A stretch of DNA of 64,000 nt from Desarmillaria ectypa (taxonomy: Eukaryota; Basidiomycota; Agaricomycetes; Agaricales; Physalacriaceae): contig JAUDYN010000010.1 in the NCBI GenBank assembly GCA_030407005.1, positions 806,001 through 870,000 of the forward strand, given 5' to 3'. Under the pieces are notes generated by a model. The model did no database searches. It was given only the letters and a program-made list of their open reading frames with translations, and was not told the origin of the DNA. Below are positions 23,134-34,600 of this stretch, piece after piece. Position numbers and translations under genes: made by a program. Each line of letters begins with the position of its first letter. Positions within the stretch are counted from its first letter, which is position 1.

Positions 23134-23881
23134 ACAGGTTGTCAAAATTTTCTTTCCTGTACAGGGGGCAAGTTGGATATCCACCAAGAAGTCCCAACCA
23201 GAACTCTTGGTGCCTCAGATATACCAAATCAGTTTGTGAAGTTCATAGAGCTGCTTGCAAGTGAAGCTCTCTTCAGTGTTCAAGCTCTGAATGAGCTCAT
23301 TGGTTATCTCTCCAAGTCATTTGGGATGAACCCAAGTGGAGAGAATGGCTTTAGCAACTGCTAAGTTCTTGGTGGCATGAATCACCCATAGAGTCCAATC
23401 GACTCCAAAAGGTTGGTACCACATGTGATTGTGTACCCCTTGTTAGGCAGGATTTCGGGTGTTGGGTTTTTGGCTTTGGACTGTTTTACTTGCCATAGTA
23501 GGAAAGCTGTGTCATCCTCTTTATCAGGTACTTTGATGATGGTGATGTTTCTACTGCTGTGCCCCCTTTTTATCACCTGGGTGCTAGTGGCTTCCCCCTG
23601 TTCTTCAGCTTGAGTTGCTTTCAGAACTCAAACTATCTTGGGAGGAGATAGGACTTGGCTTGCTGCTTCTGAGGTTCTGCTACTACCTATTCCAGTAGAG
23701 TTGGCTGTGGTGCCAGGTGCAAATCTTATCAGCATTGTGGTCAGCTCCACCACTAGGTTTCTCCTGACTGAACCAGATAGTGTGTGGCCCCAATCCTGGC
23801 CTTGGTGAGAGGCACTGTCCTGGTCCCCCACTGACCCTGGTGAGGTTGTTGGACTTGTCTCCTTGCTTGAGGGGAGCACGG
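23134..23881 (-). pseudogene. Element D linker/protease segment between two X repeats
   Basis: On the minus strand this reads the Ser/Thr-rich linker after gag (ETSPTTSPGSVGDQDS type), then the VPDKEDDTAFLLWQ stretch and the protease start. It aligns with 31,900-33,340 of element E and 46,000-46,850 of B. The variable repeat array present in B and E is reduced here to about one unit. Confidence 0.7.
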
Positions 23882-25340
23882 TGATGTGCTTGGTAATGGC
23901 GAGTGACAAAAGAATTAGGGAATGGCAATGAACACCAATCACACTAAACCTCTTACTACTCTACACTTAATCACCAATATTGAATTCGGGCGGTTTCGAG
24001 TACGATGGAAGCACTCTGCAGACTTCAATAATCAAGTACAATTGTCTTTAAGACGTTTTATTCGTTACTAGTGAGTTTATACAAAGTACTACTCGTACTA
24101 GTGGGGTGGGTAAGACACAATTAGATAAGAGTGACTTGGTTTGAGCTACTGCGCTCGTTCTGACTGAAACTGCTTCAGGCTGGTGGCGCTCTTGGCCCTA
24201 TACTGCTTCCTACAAGTGATAAACACTTGACCAGTCGCACTCTTGGCTGACTAGTGGCGCTCTTGGCCTAAGAATAAACTGATGGCACTCTTGGCCCTAT
24301 ACTGCTTCCTACAAGTGATAAACACTTGACTAGCCGCACTCTTGGCTAACTAGTGGCACTCTTGGCCTAAGAATAAACTATAACTCCGAGAACTTTGCTT
24401 GAACTAACTTCAAAACACTCCGGACCTTTGCAGGACACAACAGTGACTCTAATGGACTTCAATTCAATGCAATTCTATGGGTGACTTAGCGACTATTAAT
24501 CACTTCGTCGAGGTCAAGCACAAAAGCCTTTAATTGGGGACACCAGTTACTACCAGTGAGGGCTCAACTGCGGGGATGGCTTGCCTGCTTTGCACGAGCA
24601 CCCATCCCACTACTTATATACTACTGAGGCAAAACTATAAATATCATCTGGGTATAGGGTATATTGGTAAGGATTTCTTGGCTAGTCACGAATAATGGTG
24701 AATAATCATACAATAGTCAGTCTAGTCTGTTTTCTTTTCAAATATTCAGTCTAGAGACTCCACAGTTGGTCTTTCCGCACCCTTGGCACAACTACATGCC
24801 CTAGTAACGCGGTTATATGGATATCCGGATATTGGTGCCTGTAACAGCTATCCGATCATGATCGAGGGTGCAGTCCGGCTCCACTAGCATCGATCATAAG
24901 AGATCTATATCAAAATAGTCGGATCTGGGCTCAAGGTTAATCCATTCCTAATTTATTTCTAAGTCCTGTTTCAAGATTGCCATGTGACTAGTTATCCTGA
25001 CTTAGGCGTTTATGCCCAGTCTGGGCTGCTAGTGACAGAACTTCACGAGATCTGTGTACTCTGCTCCTGGTTTTTGTGTGCTAGTAGCATCCTTCGTTTG
25101 CTAGTGGCTGTATTTCACTTAGTCCTGCTAGCATTCGAGTTACTAGTCTGGCCGGCTGGTAGATTTAACCCACTAATGGTGTTGCATCTAAGTCCTGGCT
25201 CTACCAGTTGCTTACTGCTTTTAACTATCAGCTCGAAGCCTCAGCTATAGTCCTCTATGTATCACTAGTATAGGATAGATGTGCAATAGTATTGTTACAA
25301 AATCGCAAAATCTAGGTGTGAATGCATAGACGGCATATCA
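23882..25340 (-). repeat. Repeat X (LTR-like), 1,459 bp, minus orientation
   Basis: Inverted copy of the 21773 repeat, with the 4-bp duplication ACGG at both ends (23878-23881 and 25341-25344), inserted in the D linker region. It holds a 99-bp tandem duplication (24182-24280 and 24281-24379) that the other copies lack. More CpGs survive here than in the other copies. Confidence 0.7.
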
Positions 25341-25693
25341 ACGGAGGCATTCAGACTTCTGGAAGGTCTGAGAATGTTCTGCCTACTAGCCTCAGTCTGC
25401 AGTTTTACCCACATATCTGGTGAGTTTCACTGTGCTAGCTCAGTGGACTTTGTGGCAGTGCCAGCACCACCTAGCAAATCCTGCACCTTGTCAGGGGCTT
25501 GGGAGTTACTATAGATTACAGTATCAGCTTCTTCTAGAAGTGTGACATATCTGTTCTTTTTCGATTCTTAGTCAGTCTTCAGTCTTGGAGTCTGTGAAAC
25601 TATGTGATATGTATTGTTCATCATAGATAATTGTCTAGATGCATGTATATTAGTCCAACCTGCAGAGACTGAGGACTCACCTTTAGGAGACAT

Positions 25694-25726
25694 GGTCAAG
25701 CAAGAGAAATCAAACCCTTGTTGACC
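25694..25726 (-). promoter_or_regulatory. Stem-loop after gag stop, element D
   Basis: Minus strand: GGTCAA pairs with TTGACC and CAAGGG with CTCTTG (one G-T), directly after the gag TAG (25726-25728). It is equivalent to the stem-loops in B and E. Confidence 0.6.
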
Positions 25727-28070
25727 TAATCTTTTGCCTCCTCAATTTTAGTCATAGGTGGCACCACTTTGTTAGTGGGCCCTACTGACCGAATGTTCTT
25801 GAAGTCCTTTCTCTTAGGACAATCCTTGCTCATGTGACCCTTTTCATCACAGTGGAAGCATCTTCCTTCTGCTCATCATCAATCAATCTCCATTGGCTTA
25901 CCCACCCCTCCATATGTCATCCACTGACCAGTCCTGGCATCCCAAATCACCCCTATGTTAGCCATCAGCTTTGGAGCTGAGTAACTTGTCACCCCAGTAG
26001 TGGCTTTGCCACTGGGGTGTTGTTGTTGGGTGTTGGGGTGGGAGTCCTTCTTCTGCCCATCCCAGGGCATGCTGGTGGTCTGGTCGAAGACCCACTTGCA
26101 TTGGCATTCCTCATACATTTGTGAGATCCGCTCTTTCCACTCTAGATATGAATGTGGGATGTTGATGCCCATATTGAAGATGAAAGTCATATAGGAGCTT
26201 AGTACTCCTAGACAAATGGCCTTCATCATAGCACCATGCTCATGCTCATCAGTTCATCAGCTCACCAATTTGGCCTCTTCTTCCAGCTTCTGGAAGTAAT
26301 GGGAGGTGGGCTGCATTCCCATTTGGAGGTCAAACATTTGCTTCTTATGAACTTCCTCAATGGTGGGGTCTCAGAATTGATATGAGATCAGATCAACAAA
26401 GTCATCCCAAGTGGGATATTGGAAGTGGGCAGCAGTTCCATTGTAGGAATCACCCACCCAGAATTTGGGTCTCTTGTAGACCCACCAGTCCTTGGCAGCC
26501 TCTTCAAAGTGAGAGGTCATGAATAAAACCAGATGCAATGGTACCTGGAAATAATGCTGGAACACTTTGAAGTAGATGATACAATTGCCCACAAAGTGTT
26601 CAATGTCATCATGGTCCCCTTTGAATGGGAGAGAGGCCTTGACGAGGACAGGTTTTATGCCCAGATATGGGGCATTATTGAGAGTGTTCCCAATGGGATT
26701 GAGGATTGGGTTGGATGGGCCTCTTCTAGGGAACGGTCTTGGGATCGAGAAATGATCTGGCCTTGGACCCAGGTAGCCTCTAGGTGGCTCAGTGGGTCTG
26801 CCCCTGTCTGGCTCCTTCCCCTTGTCATTGTCGCAGAGGTAGTCCATCATCCTCTTCTTGGTGGATTCCTCCCTTGTGAGTTCTTCGCGCATTTCTGCAA
26901 TGCACTTTTCTTTCTTGGCTAGTGCAGTTTTTGTTGCTTGCCAGAGTTTCACTGTTGTGGCTGTAGTATTTGATGGCTCTGCAGGGACATTGTCAGCTTT
27001 CATGTCTTCTCCTGCATCTGTGAAGAGAAGACTACCACCCTGGTAGGGGTGATAGCCAGGGAGTCAGGCAGGGGTCATGGGTTTGTGACCAGGGTGTTAG
27101 GGGGGTAGTCAGGATAATTTATGTATTGGGGCTGGGAGTAGCCCAGCCCATCATAGTGTCCATACCTGTATCTAGCTCCTTCAAATGTTGATATTGGGTC
27201 CATTCTCCTCTCTTTTGGTGAGCTCTAATCGTCATAACTGTTGAAGGGAGTTACTCAACTCCCATTGTTCCTCTGCCATCCTTGGGTGTAGCCCTGGTAT
27301 CATATCGCTGATAGTGAGGTGATAAAGTTCCTGGTTCCTGTTGGCATATATCTGGGCCTGAATTGTGGTATTGGGGTTCAGACCTCATATTGGTTCACCC
27401 CGGTTAAGGGTAAGCTACTTGTCCATGTTAGAATTGCACTTGGGCCAGGCCATTCTGGCTTCAACATTGGCTTGCCTGAGGTCCCAGGTGATGGATGTAA
27501 TAGGACTGAGGATTTCTTGGTCGATAGCTGCAAGGGCAGGCCAATTTGACTTGTCCCATCAGGATTGAAGGGACTGTCAGGGGTGAGAGGGAGGCGAGTA
27601 AGCAGGACGAACTTGGTTTCAGAGTTTGAGTCTCTACTGGAGTCTGAGAAAGAGAGTTCAATGATGGGGAGCGAGGATGAGAAGTCTGAGTTCCCTCTAG
27701 GCCAAGGGTCTCTTTCTCAAGCCCAGGGTCCATAAGAGTGGTTTCGATCCACATCAGGATCATTGGAGTGTAAGGCCCTGAGGTAGGGCTGAGTGAGAGT
27801 TGGAGAGTGGGGGTAAGAGGGTAGGGAGTATGGGGGCAGGGGGTCATTGTTCTGAGCCCAAATGTTCCATGCATATTCCTTGGCCTCAGTGGTGGCAGGT
27901 CATTCCAGCCAGTAGGTTGCAGGAATTATTTCTGTGGAATTCTGATTGGTGTCCTTGGAGGAGGACAAAGCTGTTGAGGAGGCCCTGAAGCTGACCTGAG
28001 GGCAGGATAATGGAGCTGCCTGCCTCTCTTATTCCCAGTCTGACAGAGGGTATCCTCCTGGGAAGGACAT
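25726..28070 (-). pseudogene. Element D gag region
   Basis: Starts near MSFPGGYP (28,070), passes through a proline-rich segment, then the coiled-coil-like KEKCIAEMREELTREE, the capsid-like core (WVYKRPKFWVGDSYNGTAAH) and a CCHC zinc knuckle at 25819-25860 (C-X2-C-X4-H-X4-C). Gag would form the particle and bind RNA. Multiple stops make it a remnant. Confidence 0.8.
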
Positions 28071-28116
28071 GTTTGAGGTGTAGAGGGGGATGGGGAGGAA
28101 GTTGTGGTCAGCGGGA

Positions 28117-28257
28117 TCACCTTTCTTGGTGAAGAAGGATATGTGCTTCTTCTTTATATGCTAGTATTAGAAGAGCTGTGAGGATTATAAGAATTGCAGC
28201 GCTGCTGATTGTGGCACCAAGAGTGATTGTTCATTGGTTTTCATTGTTTTTGGGCAT
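28117..28257 (-). pseudogene. Element D leader ORF with membrane helix (remnant)
   Basis: Minus-strand frame starting MPKNNENQ, one TGA, then TITLGATISSAAILIILTAL and LILAYKEEAHILLHQ. It aligns with the 63-residue leader ORF of element B and the equivalent in E. It lies between the primer-binding region and gag. Confidence 0.6.
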
Positions 28258-28302
28258 AGGTTGGTTGCATCTTTATGGCTGGTGTAGAAGATACAGGAGG
28301 AT

Positions 28303-28315
28303 ACCTTTCAACTAG
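28303..28315 (-). promoter_or_regulatory. Primer-binding site, element D
   Basis: CTAGTTGAAAGGT on the minus strand, directly after the 5' LTR. It matches 9 of 13 positions of the complement of the D LTR sequence ATCTTTTGACTAA; the differences are all transitions. Confidence 0.5.
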
Positions 28316-28388
28316 TGTTATGGCCCTGTCTAACATGTGACTTGGGATGTAAGCTTCTCTCTGGGCTGTCTCACATTTGGACAATCAC

Positions 28389-28810
28389 TGTTACGATTTT
28401 TCCATTATCTTATCTTATCTGAGTCATACCCATGACTCATCCATCTAATCTATTCACGAATCTGACTTGTATCCAGCTACTCACCAGCTACTACCCTAAT
28501 TCTCACCATCTGTCACCCCAGATGCTTTCTATTGGTTGTATGATCCTCCCAGACCACCATACTTCAACACCATTTATGTATGGACTCTAGCATTTCATCT
28601 ATATATAACGCCATAGAAATAGTATATAAACAGAGTAAACTACATAGTTGTACTCTATCTCTTGACTAAATTCAAATCATATACTCCTTACTCACACTAC
28701 ACTAAAGACTGAAAGCTTCTATCTCTCAACTTGGGTAACTGTTCGAATGCATAACAGCCCAGAGGGATCAGCTGATGTCCCAAGTCATGTGCCCAAGGTG
28801 GTGCCTAACA
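28389..28810 (+). repeat. Element E 5' LTR, 422 bp
   Basis: TGTTACG...CCTAACA. TATATAAA at 28623-28630. The predicted transcript start is near 28650, so R would begin around TACTCTATCTCTTGACTAA. Confidence 0.9.
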
Positions 28811-28823
28811 TTAGTCAAGAGAT
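28811..28823 (+). promoter_or_regulatory. Self-complementary primer-binding site, element E
   Basis: TTAGTCAAGAGAT starts at the first base after the LTR and is the exact 13-nt reverse complement of ATCTCTTGACTAA at 28657-28669 in the same LTR, close to the predicted transcript 5' end. No TGG-type tRNA complement is present. This is the arrangement of self-priming Tf1/sushi elements. Confidence 0.7.
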
Positions 28824-28838
28824 TCCCTTGCTTCTTCA

Positions 28839-29030
28839 ATGCTAGCCATAGAGAAGCACTTCTTCATGCCTGAAGAAGAAAATAACTGACAAGAACCCAG
28901 AACCATCTCCCTTGGTGTCGCTATTAGCAGTGCCATTCTATTAACCTTTTTTATGGTCCTCACCGTTTTACTATACGAAGAAGAAATTTGAGCCTTGCTC
29001 CAGCAAAGGCAGGCTTGACAACCCCAACCC
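28839..29030 (+). pseudogene. Element E leader ORF with membrane helix (remnant)
   Basis: Starts MLAIEKHFFMPEEENN, has TGA at 28887, then RTISLGVAISSAILLTFFMV and LTVLLYEEEI, with TGA at 28989. It aligns codon by codon with the intact 63-codon ORF in element B. Confidence 0.65.
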
Positions 29031-29058
29031 CAACCCCAACCCCCTCGACACCCAGACC

Positions 29059-31505
29059 ATGTCATTCCCTGGGAGTTACCCCCTGCCTGACTGGGAGAAC
29101 GAGAGGTGGTACCACTTGTCCACCCCCATGCCCAGTTCACAATTGCCTCCTCCTCTGAGGGGAGCACCGATGTTGAGAGGCCCCTGACTCCTGGGCCCTT
29201 CTCTGCCTGCACACATAATGCACAGGCAGTTCTACTCTGGTATGGGATGGAACAACCCACCGCCGCTGTCACAGCGGCCCAGGAATATGCGTGGGACATT
29301 CAGACTGTGCTCGATGACCCCCGCCCCCTTACACCGGCCCTCCCCCTCGTCTCCCAACCCCTGCCCTCTGCCAGCAACACTGGAGGGTACGATCTTGATC
29401 CCCATCACCAGACAGCAACAACGGGTCCTACCACAGACCCTGAAACCCCGACAATCCCACAATGGATCATAACCACCCCTATGGTCTCTGAGGCCATGAA
29501 ACCTGGCCCTAAGGAGGGTCAATCTCCACCTCCTCACTCCCCATCATTGAAATCTCCAATGACGAGTCTGACAGAGAGTACGACGCCCCAACCCTGGCCC
29601 CTCCCCATGCCCCTGATGTCCCCTTCAACCCGAATGGAGGGGACTTCATCTGGCCTGACCTCTCTGAGGTTGACTGAAGAATCTTTGGTCCCTTCTGGAC
29701 TGCTGCGTGGGAGGTTCAACATTGAGATGTTGAAGCCCGAGACCTCTGGGACAAGCCCAGACTGGAGATGGATGAGTGGTTGGCCCTCAACCAAGGGGAC
29801 CCCATTTGAGGCCCCAATCGAGCTGCCACCATCAATGCCTGGATTCGCACCAACCATGACCGGAGCATTTTCCACCCCTCCACTAGGGATTTATTTCCAG
29901 GGCTTTGAGCCTGGGATCCAGAGGAGCAGAGGGAGTTGGAGCAAACCCTCCAACACTTATGGAGGCTGAAGGTGGCAAGAGAGGAGTGATTGGGGGCAAA
30001 GGCCCCAGTACAATACGTTAACCTACGATACAGATTATTATGGCAGGCTGGACTATCACTAGCCCCAGTATGAAATATATCCAGATCATCCCCCAGATAC
30101 CCTGGTCATGAACCCACGACCACTTCCCAACTCACCCCTGCACTATCAGGTGCGTCACCAAGGTTACCACCCCTATCAGGGTGGTAGTCTTCTCTTCATA
30201 GGAGTGGGAGAAGACATGGAAGCAGAAGGAGCCCCTGCAGGAAATGCCACTGCAGGGGCATCAAGAACCCCTGCCACAGCAGAAGAAATCCATCAGCAGA
30301 CGAAAACTGCACTGATGGAAAAGGAAAGGCGCATTGCGGAAATGCATGAGGAGCTCGACCAGGAAGAATCTGCCTGCAAGATGATGACAGATTACCTCCA
30401 TGATCAAGAGAAAGGGAAGGAGCCAGAGAGGGGAAGACCATTGGGTGAGCCACCAAGAGGCTATCTGAGTCCATAGCCAGATTGTTATTCAATCCCAAGA
30501 CTGCCCCCTGGCAAGGGTCCTCCTGACCCTATTCCTAACCCTGTCGGGAATGCCGCCACTGATGCCCCATACTTGGGCATCAAGCCAACTCTTGTCAAGG
30601 TCCCTTCCCCATTCAAGGGGGACCACGACAATATTGAATGCTTCATAGGCAATTGCATTGCCTATTTCAAAGTGTTCCAACACTACTTCCAGGTGCTGTC
30701 ACATCTGGTACTATTCACGACGTCCCACTTCGAGGGCACCACCAAGGACTGGTGGGTCTACAAGAGACCTAAATACTGGGTTGGCGACTCATACGATGGG
30801 ACTGCTGCCCATTTCAGATACCCCAACTGGGCCAACTTCATCAACCTAGTCACACAACAATTCCGGGATCCCGCTATTGAGGAGATCCATGAGAAGCAGA
30901 TGTTTGATCTCCACATGGGAGTGCAGCCCGCCTCCCACTATTTCCAGAAGCTTGAGGAAGAAGCCAAGCTAGCAGGCCAAAGGACTGATGAAGCCAAGCA
31001 CAGGGCCATGGTAAAGGCGGTATGACTAGGAGTCTCTAGTTCGTATACCACCTTCATCTCTAACATAGGCATCAACATCCCGTGCTCATACCCCGAATGG
31101 AAGGAATGCATCCTGAGGATGTATGAAGAGAGACAGCAGAAGTGGGTCTTTGACCAGACCACTAGTATGCCTCAGGATAGCCAGAAGCAGGGTCCACATC
31201 CCCAACAACAGCAGCCCAGCAGCAAGAATACCGCTGGGGTGACAAGTTCCTCAGCCCCAAAGCCGACTGCTGGCAGCAGTACCAGTCATGATGCCAGGAC
31301 TGGTCAGTGGATGACATACAGAGGGGCAGAGAAGCCCATGGACTTAGACTGGCAACAAGCCAAGGGGCGCTGCTTCAGGTGCAACAAGAAAGGTCACCTG
31401 AGCAAGAATTGCCCTATGAGAAAAGAGAAGAATGTTGTGAGATCCCTGGGGCCCACTGACAAAGTTGTGCCGGTTACGTCCAGGATTGAGGAGGTAAAAG
31501 ACTAG
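29059..31505 (+). pseudogene. Element E gag region
   Basis: Begins MSFPGSYPLPDWENER, then runs through a proline-rich part and a segment reading FIWPDLSEVD then FGPFWTAAWE in a second frame. The main gag frame follows (about 30,108-31,505): a charged helix TALMEKERRIAEMHEELDQE, the capsid-like core WVYKRPKYWVGDSYDGTAAH, a Gln-rich spacer and a CCHC zinc knuckle at 31371-31412. It ends IEEVKD at TAG 31503-31505. The early part and the main gag part overlap in different frames in both B and E, so there may be two proteins or a frameshift. Confidence 0.8.
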
Positions 31506-31537
31506 GTCAACAAGGGTTCGATTCCCCTTGCTCGACC
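31505..31537 (+). promoter_or_regulatory. Stem-loop after gag stop, element E
   Basis: GGTCAA-CAAGGG pairs with CCCTTG-(C)-TCGACC around the loop TTCGATT. It follows the TAG directly. The loop region contains GGTTCGATTCC, identical to a pol III B box. A GTGAGT donor-like motif comes at 31548. Confidence 0.55.
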
Positions 31538-31624
31538 AAGTCTAAAGGTGAGTCCTCAGTTTCCATGGGTCAGACTGACTATTATGATAACAGACTATTA
31601 CATACAAAAAACAATATACTCATC

Positions 31625-34600
31625 ATGACTTCACAGACCCCAAAGCCGAAGATGAAACAAGAATCAACAAACAAAAACAGGTATGTCATCCTTTTAGAAG
31701 ACGCTGACACAAGTATCTGTAGTGACAATTCCCGAACCCCCGACGAGGTCGAGCGGCGGGACTTGCCAGGTGGTGCTGGTGCTGCCATGAAGTCCAATGA
31801 GCATAGCTCACTGGATACGCTGCTGAGCAATCAGCGACAGGTGGAGACTAGTAGACAGGACTCCCTCAGGCCTCCCAGAAGTCTGAACGTCCTAGCATCC
31901 TCCTCGAGCAGAGGAACAAGTCCACCAACCTTGCCAGGGTCAGCAGGGGACCAGGATAGCACCTCTAACTAAGGCCAGAACTGAAACCCCAGACTACCCA
32001 GTCCAGGAGGAAGACAACCTGATGAGGCTGAGTACCCAAACAGACTGGGTAGCCTAAGGATCAATGCCAAAAGGAAGGAAGTCGCTAGTGTCCAGGCAAT
32101 AGAAAGGGGGCAGTTGTACCCAAACAATGGGTGCGATGGTAGCACTAGCTGGGAGTCAATGACCAAGGAAATTCAAACTCCATCGAAAGTGGTGCCGGCC
32201 AAAGAACACAGGAGTACTGACCAGGGATATGAAGGCAAGCTGGCCAACAAATTCCCATCAGCAGCTGTACTCTGCCAGGGGATATCCCATGCTTGGGAAC
32301 CCGCTAGCACCCAGGCGGTAAAAAGGGGGCATTTCAGTAGAACTACCATCATCGAAGTACCCAATGAAGAAGATGACTGTTATGCACCGACTTGGGCACG
32401 TGACTTGGGACAGTCAGCTGATTCTCTCTGGGCCGTTACGCGTTCAAACGATCACCCAATTGAGAGAACTACGCTAATAGTCTTTAGTGTAGTGCGAGTA
32501 AGAGGTTTATAGTTGTTAATTAAAACAAGAGATAGAGTACAATGGTCTAATGTACTCTGTTTATATAGTATTTCTACGGCGTTATATTTAGATGAAACGC
32601 TACAGTCCATGCACAAATGGTGTCGAAAGAGGGTGATCCGGGAGGATCATAGAACCAATGGTAATTGTCTGGGGTGACAGACGGTGAGAACGAGGGTGGT
32701 ATTCGGCAAATAGCTGGATACGAGTCGGTTTCTGGGCTAGATTAGATGGATGAGTCATGGATATGACTCGGATAAGATAAGATAACGGAAAAATCATAAC
32801 AATGACATGGCTTTTCAACTCTGGCAATCTAACCAATCCAAAGCCAGTACCCCGATAAGCAAAGACTTCTGAACACAAGGGGAAGTACTGACTCAAAGCC
32901 TTCCGAATGCACAGGGAAGCACAGAACCCAATGCCTATCTTAACAAGAGGGTATCAGAAACTTCCGAATGTATGGGGAAGTACAGAACACTGGAAGTTCC
33001 TCAATGTACTGAGGGATAAGACAAGACTTCCAAATGTATGGGGAAGCAGGATGATCACCAATGGTACAGACCATTCAGGATTGATTGGACTCTGCATGCC
33101 GTTTGCAGCTCCAAGAATTTGGCAGTCACCAAAGCAGTTCTCTCCATTTGGGTTCATCCCAAATGTCTTGGAGAGATAGATGATGAGCTCATTCAGAGCT
33201 TGAGAACAGGAGGGAGCCTTGCCTGAGAACAGCTCTATGAACTACATGAACTGATCTGCTATATCCGCAGTACCAAAAGCTCAGAATGAGACTTCTTGGT
33301 GGATATCCAGATTTCCCCATGTACTGGGAAACAGACATTGACAACCCATGCATTGTTGGATAGTGGCTGCACTGGCAGCTCTATCAATCAAACCTATGTC
33401 CAACAACACTGGCTGGACACAAGAAAGGCTGCTGCCCCAATACCAGTCTATAATGCCGATGGAATGCGCAACAAGGCAGGGGATGTCACAGAATTCATGG
33501 AACTCCGAATGACCATTGGAGACCACAGTGAACGAATTGACCTTATGGTCACTGACTTGGGCTCCAAGACTATGTACTTGGATCATGACTGGCTTAAACG
33601 CCACAATCCTTTTGTTAACTGGAAGGCGGGAACCTTGACATTCGGATGATGTCATTGTGTTCAAAATCGCTTCACTCTGCCAGATGCAGATGAAGAAGAT
33701 TGATGAGATGAAGAGCTGGAAGAAGACGAAGGTATTCTTGCCATCAATATGCAAGAGGAAATCATCCTTTGCGCTGTCCATCATGTGAATGAATTGGCAG
33801 TGGCCACAAACACAGAAAAACTGAAACAGATGTTTGAGGAGCTCATACCTCCTCAGTATCAGAGCTTTAGAGACTTATTCTCAAAAGAAAGCTTTGACAA
33901 CCTACCTGAAAGAAGACCCTGGGACCACACAATCGAGCTGGTCCCCAATGCGAAATCAACTCTAGACTGTAAAGTCTACCCGCTCAACAGAAACGAGCAA
34001 GAACAGCTGGACAAGTTCTTGGATGAGAACTTAGACTCAGGACGAATCCGTCCCTCAAAATCCCCATTTGCATCCCCTTTCTTCTTTGTCAAGAAAAAGG
34101 ATGGTTCACTACGACCGGTTCAGGATTATCGAAAACTGAATGAAATGATGATTAAAAATCATTATCCCCTTCCACTAATCTCCAAACTCATTGACAAACT
34201 ATGAGGAGCCAAGTATTTCTCCAAACTGGATGTTCATTGGGGATACAACAATGTCCACATCAGAGATGGAGACGAAGAAAAAGCTGCTTTCAGGACTACT
34301 AACCAGGGACTCTTCAAGCCAACAGTCATATTCTTCGGGCTCATGAATTCACCAGCCACATTCCAGTGGATGATGAACAACATATTCAAGGATTTGATCA
34401 CCAGAGGAAAAGTCACCATTTACCTCGATGATATTCTCATATTTACAAAATCCTTGACTGAACACTGAGAAATAGTATGACAAGTTCTCCAACATCTTTG
34501 AGAAAACAAACTATTCCTCAAAGCCGAGAAATGTGAGTTCGAAGTACTCGAAACTGAATACCTAGGGGTCATCATCAGCGAAGATGCCATTCGCATGGAC

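Larger units (their letters stand above)
19905..25610 (-). pseudogene. Element D pol remnant (protease, RNase H end, integrase, chromodomain)
   Basis: Minus-strand segments in order: N-terminal linker at about 25,610-25,341; linker and protease start at 23,881-23,134 (LVDIQLAPCTGKK type); RNase H end from 21,772 (RQAWWVTKLAEYHF); integrase (zinc region CEICQRTKSDMQ, DDE part VDMVIGLLESEGFDALL and VISD); and a C-terminal chromodomain near 20,300-20,050. The reverse transcriptase between protease and RNase H is absent. This product would have processed, copied and integrated the element, but it cannot be functional. Confidence 0.8.

Noticed and set aside
22150..25340. Coding frame MTSYPDLGVYAQSG, repeated at 24984, 21863 and 50812
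   Set aside because: It recurs only because it lies in copies of repeat X, is present on either strand, and has no family signature. Treated as noncoding LTR-like sequence.
31505..31537. A tRNA gene at the gag/pol junction, suggested by GGTTCGATTCC and the following CTCGACCA
   Set aside because: Only a T-arm-like half is present, with no D-arm or anticodon stem upstream. The segment repeats in three retrotransposon copies, so I treat it as an element RNA structure.
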